Assembly (NCBI GenBank): GCA_016874795.1
Contig: VGTG01000050.1
Span: 1-35,001, forward strand
Length of the DNA: 35,001 nucleotides
DNA from: Deltaproteobacteria bacterium
GTDB taxonomy: Bacteria; Desulfobacterota; Binatia; UBA12015
Reading direction: 5' to 3'
The notes under the pieces are model-generated. The model had not been told where the DNA came from, did no database searches, and saw nothing but the letters and a program-made list of their open reading frames with translations. The position numbers and the translations under genes are program-made. Position 1 is the first letter of the stretch, and each line of letters begins with the position of its first letter. Positions 30,935 to 35,001 of this stretch are shown here, piece after piece.

Positions 30935-32496
30935 GCCCGGACGGCGCGCAGGAGAGAGATCCGGAAGCGGGCCGACGCCTCGTCCGCGTGGCGATCGGCG
31001 GCGCGGCGATCGCCGTTCTCCTGACCGGCTTCTTCCAGATGCGCGCTGCGGACTGGCCGATCTATGCGATCGTCGCCGCGCTGACCGTCGTCCTGACGGC
31101 CCCGCCGGTGCGCATCTTGCCGGACCTCTCTCTGCCCGTGCCCCTGATGGCCGCGATGTCCGGCTTTCTCTACATCGGCGGGCTGCCGATCCTCGTGGTG
31201 AACTTCGCCGTCGACCTCGTGATGAGCGTCCTCGTGCGGGTTCTGCCGCCGGAAGTGGTCGGGCGGGTACGGCCGCTGCGGCTGCTTCGCGACTTCCGCT
31301 CGAGCCCGTCCGGCTCGCGTTTCGGGCCGATGCGCGTCGTCAACGTCGAGCACGCGGTCTTCATCGTCGGGCTCGCCGCGCGCTGGTGGGTCGCGACGGC
31401 GGTGACGGGCGGCGAGCCGATCTGGACGAGCGTCGTTGCGATCGCGATCGCGGAGGTCGTCGGCTACTCCGTCTGGGGCGGGCTTTCGTTCCTACCGGTC
31501 TTTCCGGATCGACCTCTCTTTCCGCTCGCCGGCTCGCAGGAGCAGATCCGCCCGCTCATCGGCGACATCGCGTTGACCCTGCAGATCGTCGTCACCGCGT
31601 TCATCTACTTGATCGTCTACAGCTACGCGGAGACGGGGCTGCTCGGCGCGGGCACGTTCGCGGTCGCTTCGCTCGCCGTCCTTCTCGTGCTCGAGAGGTT
31701 GAACGATCGGCGACTGCAGCTCGAGGAGCAGAATCGAACGCTCGCGCGCCTGAACCGCGAGCTGGAGCATCGCGAGCGCCTTTCCGCGATCGGCAAGATG
31801 GCGTCGGTCGTGTCGCATCAGATCCTGCAGCAGCTCGGCGTGATCGGGATCTACGCGAATCTCGTGCGTACGGCCTCGACGGACGGCTCGGCGCCCGAGT
31901 CGGCGCTCGCGCGCACGCGGCTCCACGGCGCGGCGATCGAGGGAGCGCTCGAGGACGTGAACCGTGTCCTCCGCGACCTTCTCGTATTCAGCCGCGACCT
32001 GCGGGTGAATCCGTACCACCACGAGGTCGTGAGCCTGCTGGAGGAAGCGGCGGCCGCGGCGCGTCCCACGGCGGAGGAGCACGGAGTCCGGCTTCGGGTC
32101 GAGTGTCCGGGCGACCTCGGCGCGGAGCTCGACAAGCTCAAGATGAAGCAGGCCCTCGAGAACGTCCTCCGGAACGCGATCGACGCTTCTCCGGCGGGAG
32201 GCGAGGTCGTCGTCGGAGCGAGGCGCGACGGCGACGTCCTCGAGGTGTTCGTCACGGACGAGGGAGCCGGCGTTCCGCTCGAAAATCGAGAGGCGATCTT
32301 CACGCCGTTCTTCACGACGAAGGAGAACGGCAGCGGCCTCGGCCTCGCGATCGCGCGGGAGTTCACGCGCGCGCACGGTGGGGACGTCGACGTCGTGCCG
32401 GGGGCGGGGGGACGCGGGGCTCGGTTCCGGCTGCGGCTCCCGGTGGGCGGGGACGCTGGCTCTTCTCGCGCGGGGGTGCCGACGCCGTCGCGATGA
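30931..32496 (+). CDS. Membrane histidine kinase with atypical H-box
   Basis: A 521-residue sensor kinase. Residues 20-255 hold about seven to eight membrane helices (from [19 protein letters not shown] to [14 protein letters not shown]), with no recognisable extracellular sensor. They are followed by a short coiled coil ([22 protein letters not shown]). The phosphoacceptor segment is [23 protein letters not shown] with His296. Kinases normally have an acid (H-E/D-x-x-N/T-P) next to His; here Gln297 follows. The ATPase is complete: N-box [12 protein letters not shown] (Asn411/415), G1 DEGAGVP (443-449), F-box FTPFFTT, G2 NGSGLGLAI. It should sense a signal in or near the membrane and phosphorylate the co-encoded regulator. 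The start overlaps the regulator's stop. The response-regulator-first order is less usual than kinase-first but common enough. Confidence 0.9.
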   Translation: MSPDGAQERDPEAGRRLVRVAIGGAAIAVLLTGFFQMRAADWPIYAIVAALTVVLTAPPVRILPDLSLPVPLMAAMSGFLYIGGLPILVVNFAVDLVMSVLVRVLPPEVVGRVRPLRLLRDFRSSPSGSRFGPMRVVNVEHAVFIVGLAARWWVATAVTGGEPIWTSVVAIAIAEVVGYSVWGGLSFLPVFPDRPLFPLAGSQEQIRPLIGDIALTLQIVVTAFIYLIVYSYAETGLLGAGTFAVASLAVLLVLERLNDRRLQLEEQNRTLARLNRELEHRERLSAIGKMASVVSHQILQQLGVIGIYANLVRTASTDGSAPESALARTRLHGAAIEGALEDVNRVLRDLLVFSRDLRVNPYHHEVVSLLEEAAAAARPTAEEHGVRLRVECPGDLGAELDKLKMKQALENVLRNAIDASPAGGEVVVGARRDGDVLEVFVTDEGAGVPLENREAIFTPFFTTKENGSGLGLAIAREFTRAHGGDVDVVPGAGGRGARFRLRLPVGGDAGSSRAGVPTPSR

Positions 32497-32580
32497 CGAG
32501 CCTCTCAGCCGGCATATCTCCCCGTGGAGGGAAGAGGAACGCGGTAGAGTGAGGCCGTTGAACGCATCGGTCTCGTCCAC

Positions 32581-32599
32581 GGCATGGCCTCGCCATGCC
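32581..32599. repeat. Perfect short hairpin upstream of the RAYT gene
   Basis: GGCATGGC (32581-32588) and GCCATGCC (32592-32599) form an 8-bp stem with a CTC loop. It lies in the 262-base gap between the kinase stop (32496) and the RAYT start. RAYT transposases handle short REP hairpins near their own genes, so this is a candidate. I did not find a second copy in the window, and no GTAG-like foot motif is evident. The rest of the gap is AT-richer than its surroundings (32660-32760) and holds the promoter listed next. Confidence 0.45.
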
Positions 32600-32724
32600 C
32601 AACGCGCAGAAGAGTGTCAGCGATGTATCCGGTTCGGACCTCCACCTTCTCTCGTGAGCGCGACCGGCTGCACTCCGGATCAGAAGAACATCGTCCCATT
32701 CAAACCCCTATTTCGTTATTAGGC

Positions 32725-32753
32725 TTGACACCGACTCACCAGCTTGGTACATT
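32725..32753 (+). promoter_or_regulatory. Sigma-70-type promoter, apparently leaderless
   Basis: TTGACA (32725-32730) is a perfect -35 box; 17 bases later TACATT (32748-32753) fits the -10 box at 4 of 6 positions. Transcription would begin about 7 bases on, at 32760, which is at the GTG start of the RAYT (32759-32761). The message would therefore have no leader. It lies in an AT-rich pocket (CCTATTTCGTTATTAGG just upstream) that stands out in this GC-rich window. The boxes are plain; use in the cell is inference. Confidence 0.6.
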
Positions 32754-32758
32754 ACGAC

Positions 32759-33466
32759 GTGGCCAAGCGGCTGCCGCCTTCTCGCCAGTTATCCTTCGAC
32801 GAGCTTCGTAGCCGAAGTCGTCGCGGCGGAGCTCGAGTCGGAGCCGGCCGACCGCGCGGAGCGGGAGCGCGTGTTCCGCACCGCGAACGCGGCGAGCTGA
32901 AGGGGCCTTGCCCGGCGCACGTGACGATCCGGATCCGGCGAGGCTTGCCGAGCCTGCGCTGTCGCGCCCTCGTGCGAGAGTTTCAGCGAAGCTTGCGCGC
33001 GTCCTGCGAGCGCGGGGACTTCCGCGTCCTGCAGTACTCCCTGCAGCGCGACCATGCTCACCTGTTGTTCGAGGCGGATTCGGTGGCGAGCCTCGCCTGC
33101 GGCATGAAGTCGATCGGCGCACGGCTCGCCCGTGCCGTGAATCGCACGTTCGGACACACCGGCGCAGTTTTCGACGGACGATTTCATCTCCACGCCCTGA
33201 GGACTCCGCGGGAAGTTCACGCAGCGCTCGCGTACGTGCTTCTCAATGCTCGTCGCCATTGGACGAAAAGGTTCGGGAACCCGCCGCCCGTCCGGCTCGA
33301 CGAGGCGTCCTCCTCGAGGTGGTTCACGGGTTGGGCGAAACTCCCTTTCGAGAATGCCGCGCCGCCGGACATACCCGAGGTCGCAGCTCCTCATACCCGG
33401 CTCGCCCGCGTAGGCTGGAGACGTCACGGTCCGATCGATCCGGCGGCCGTACCGGGGTGCAGATGA
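32759..33466 (+). CDS. REP-associated tyrosine transposase (RAYT, IS200-like Y1)
   Basis: A 235-residue Y1 transposase of the TnpA_REP group. After a short MAKRLPPSRQLSFD leader comes RRGGARVGAGRP, then HVTIRIRRGLPSLR. The HUH motif is RDHAHLLFEA (His99, His101). MKSIGARLARAVNRTFGHTG follows, then AVFDGRFHLHALRTPREVHA and the catalytic Tyr159 in ALAYVLLNARRH. All expected active-site residues are present, so it looks intact. Such proteins cut and join single-stranded REP hairpins and are usually single-copy domesticated relatives of IS200/IS605. The GTG 32759 is chosen because relatives begin MAKR; a TTG 15 bases upstream is inside the promoter. Its stop overlaps the next gene's ATG. Confidence 0.9.
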   Translation: MAKRLPPSRQLSFDELRSRSRRGGARVGAGRPRGAGARVPHRERGELKGPCPAHVTIRIRRGLPSLRCRALVREFQRSLRASCERGDFRVLQYSLQRDHAHLLFEADSVASLACGMKSIGARLARAVNRTFGHTGAVFDGRFHLHALRTPREVHAALAYVLLNARRHWTKRFGNPPPVRLDEASSSRWFTGWAKLPFENAAPPDIPEVAAPHTRLARVGWRRHGPIDPAAVPGCR

Positions 33467-34275
33467 CGGCACCGCGCGCTCTCGCGGCCGCGCAGATCGT
33501 CCCGATCCGCGGCGACGTCGGGGCAAACCTCGCCGCGCACGTCCGTGCGATCCACGCCGCGGCGAGCGAGGGCGCACGCGTCCTCGTCTTTCCCGAGCTC
33601 TCCTTGACGGGATACGAGCTCGATCTCGGCGAGCGGCTCGCGTTCACGGCAGACGACGCGCGCCTCGCCCCACTGCGAGATCTCGCGACCGCGAAGCAGA
33701 TCACGCTCGTCGTCGGCGCGCCCGTTCGGCTCGGCGAGAAGCTGCACATCGGCGCCTTCCTCCTCTCCGCCGACGGCGCGATCGACGTCTACACGAAGCA
33801 TCACCTCGGCGCGTTTTCGGCCGACGCGAATCTCGGCGGACCGATCCCGCCTCCCGAAAGCGACGCCTTTGTCCCGGGCGATCGAAACCCGCTCGTTCAC
33901 TTCGACGGACACACCGCAGCCGTCGCAGTCTGCGCCGACATCCACGGAGCGCCGCACGCGGGCAACGCCGCACGAAGAGGTGCTTCGACCTACCTCGCCG
34001 GCATGTTCGTGATCCCGGCGCACCTCGAATTCGACCTCCTCCGCCTCCGCGACATCGCCACGAAGCACGCGATGGCCGTCGTGTTCGCGAACTTCGGCGG
34101 CCCGACCGGTGGGCTCCCCGCCGCGGGCGGGAGCGCGATCCTCTCCCCGTCGGGCGAAGTTCTCGTGCAGCTTCCACCGAGCGGCTCGGGCATCGCCATC
34201 GCGACCGACACGACCGAGACCGTCGAAACGGAAGCAGGCTGGCGCGCGAAAACCATCCTCCTCGACGCCCCTTGA
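33463..34275 (+). CDS. Carbon-nitrogen hydrolase (nitrilase superfamily)
   Basis: A 270-residue C-N hydrolase of usual length. The Glu-Lys-Cys triad is clear: Glu45 (VLVFPELSLTGYEL), Lys112 (VYTKHHLGAF) and Cys157 (AVAVCADIHGAPH). It cleaves an amide, carbamoyl or nitrile bond in the cytoplasm; the subfamily (omega-amidase, N-carbamoyl amino-acid or other) is not fixed. Start ATG 33463 overlaps the stop of the RAYT (ATGA, 33463-33466) and is followed at once by the family-type ALAAAQIVPIRGDVGANLAAH. Its upstream ribosome site would lie in the RAYT; GGGG (33454-33457) is the only hint. It is co-directional with the GMC oxidoreductase 31 bases on. Confidence 0.9.
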   Translation: MTAPRALAAAQIVPIRGDVGANLAAHVRAIHAAASEGARVLVFPELSLTGYELDLGERLAFTADDARLAPLRDLATAKQITLVVGAPVRLGEKLHIGAFLLSADGAIDVYTKHHLGAFSADANLGGPIPPPESDAFVPGDRNPLVHFDGHTAAVAVCADIHGAPHAGNAARRGASTYLAGMFVIPAHLEFDLLRLRDIATKHAMAVVFANFGGPTGGLPAAGGSAILSPSGEVLVQLPPSGSGIAIATDTTETVETEAGWRAKTILLDAP

Positions 34276-34306
34276 TCCGACGCCTCCGTACCGGGAGAGA
34301 AGCCCC

Positions 34307-35001
34307 ATGTCCGAAGAGCCGGTCGACGTCCTGATCATCGGCGCCGGAGCCTCCGGCGCGGCCTTCGCCTGGAGCCTCGCGGAGACGCGCATGCGGATCG
34401 TCTGCCTCGAGCAGGGCGGCTGGATGGACCCCGCGCAGTACCCGGGCATGCGCACCGACTGGGAGTCGGCGCAGTTCGGCGCGTTCGCCTTCAGCCCGAA
34501 CGTGCGGAAGCGCCCCGAGGACTATCCGATCAACGACGGCGAGTCGCCGATCTCGATCGCGATGTTCAACGCGGTCGGCGGCAGCACGATCCTCTACGCG
34601 GCGCACTTCCCGCGCTTCCATCCGTCCGATTTTCGCGTGCGCTCGCTCGACGGCGTCGCGGACGACTGGCCGCTCGACTACGCGCGCCTCGAGCCGTTCT
34701 ACGACGTCAACGCCAGAATGATGGGCGTCTCCGGGCTGGCGGGCGATCCGGCGTATCCGCCGAAGGACGTCCCGCTGCCGCCCGTCGCACTCGGCAAGCT
34801 CGGCGAGACGCTCGCGCACGGCTTCAACCGCCTCGGCTGGCACTGGTGGCCGTCCGACAGCGCGATCACGACCGTCGAGCACGAAGGACGCGCGCCCTGC
34901 ATCAACGCCGGCACGTGCCTCCTCGGCTGCGCGCAGGGCGCCAAGGGCAGCACCGACATCACCTACTGGCCGGCGGCCATTCGCGCCGGCGTCGAGGTGC
35001 G
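34307..35001 (+). CDS. GMC-family FAD oxidoreductase, 5' part
   Basis: The first 231 residues of a glucose-methanol-choline oxidoreductase, cut by the window edge. The FAD motif is VLIIGAGASGAAFAWSLAE (Gly12-Gly17), with Glu35 (CLEQGG) at the end of beta-2. The family block NAVGGSTILYAAHFPRFHPSDF follows (near 88-109), then DWPLDYARLEPFYD, and GTCLLGCAQGAKGSTDITYW near the end. Members oxidise alcohols with FAD; bacterial ones often act on sugars, sterols or polyols as dehydrogenases with a small subunit. No signal peptide is seen. Start ATG 34307 has GGGAG (34293-34297) upstream. The catalytic His/Asn lie beyond the window. Confidence 0.92.
   Translation, partial: MSEEPVDVLIIGAGASGAAFAWSLAETRMRIVCLEQGGWMDPAQYPGMRTDWESAQFGAFAFSPNVRKRPEDYPINDGESPISIAMFNAVGGSTILYAAHFPRFHPSDFRVRSLDGVADDWPLDYARLEPFYDVNARMMGVSGLAGDPAYPPKDVPLPPVALGKLGETLAHGFNRLGWHWWPSDSAITTVEHEGRAPCINAGTCLLGCAQGAKGSTDITYWPAAIRAGVEV

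Overview
The window is GC-rich DNA (my estimate is the high 60s % G+C) densely packed with genes on both strands. It comes from a bacterium with lipid and CoA-thioester metabolism. Acyl-CoA dehydrogenase, CaiB/BaiF CoA-transferases, a three-domain proton-translocating transhydrogenase, a GMC oxidoreductase, an MCE-type lipid-transport fragment, a RAYT transposase with a GGARVGAGRP leader and two secreted proteins with lineage-type C-terminal domains all resemble uncultivated delta-proteobacterial-type lineages such as Binatota or Myxococcota. That placement is an inference from resemblance, not a measured assignment. No rRNA, tRNA or CRISPR array was recognised.

Layout. 1-2.5 kb (minus): a GT39-type membrane glycosyltransferase running off the left edge, preceded by a lipoprotein phosphodiesterase with a one-base frameshift. 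2.6-5.6 kb: a truncated MCE gene, then a secreted 'photosystem/BNR-like' propeller protein gene split by a 186-bp foldback element with perfect 24-bp terminal inverted repeats. 5.8-8.3 kb (minus): acyl-CoA dehydrogenase, a PIN toxin / Phd-type antitoxin pair and a VUT-family transporter. 8.6-9.9 kb: a sulfatase-like gene with one in-frame stop. 9.9-12.3 kb (minus): an 804-residue tandem CoA-transferase. 12.5-15.4 kb (plus): pntA and a fused PntA2-PntB. 15.4-16.7 kb (minus): a secreted AGE-family epimerase-like protein.

17-20.6 kb (plus): a catabolic-looking run of CoA-transferase, Asp-nucleophile alpha/beta hydrolase, flavin split-barrel protein and 2-hydroxychromene-2-carboxylate isomerase-like protein, studded with remnants (GFA, GNAT, RND). 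21-24.2 kb (plus): a frameshifted M23 peptidase with a lineage-type C-terminal domain, a class III cyclase/AAA gene shortened by an internal deletion, and a decayed fragment. 24.4-27.6 kb: an SDR and a CocE-like lipoprotein hydrolase, convergent. 27.8-30.2 kb: a fused transporter/spermidine-synthase-like protein. 30.3-32.5 kb: a LuxR-type response regulator and its overlapping membrane histidine kinase. 32.7-35 kb: a RAYT behind a clear promoter, a nitrilase-superfamily amidase overlapping it by 4 bp, and the start of a GMC oxidoreductase.

The main theme is decay next to intact metabolism. I count three single-base disruptions (near 1265, 9129 and 21843), one element insertion and about six gene remnants. 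The small disruptions could be assembly or sequencing errors; the element, the deletions and the remnants are harder to explain that way. The most interesting positive structures are the foldback element, the tandem CoA-transferase with an apparently non-catalytic first half, the PntA2-PntB fusion, and the recurring long GC-rich hairpins without U-tracts just after stop codons. I did not find a clearly new defence or mobile system.
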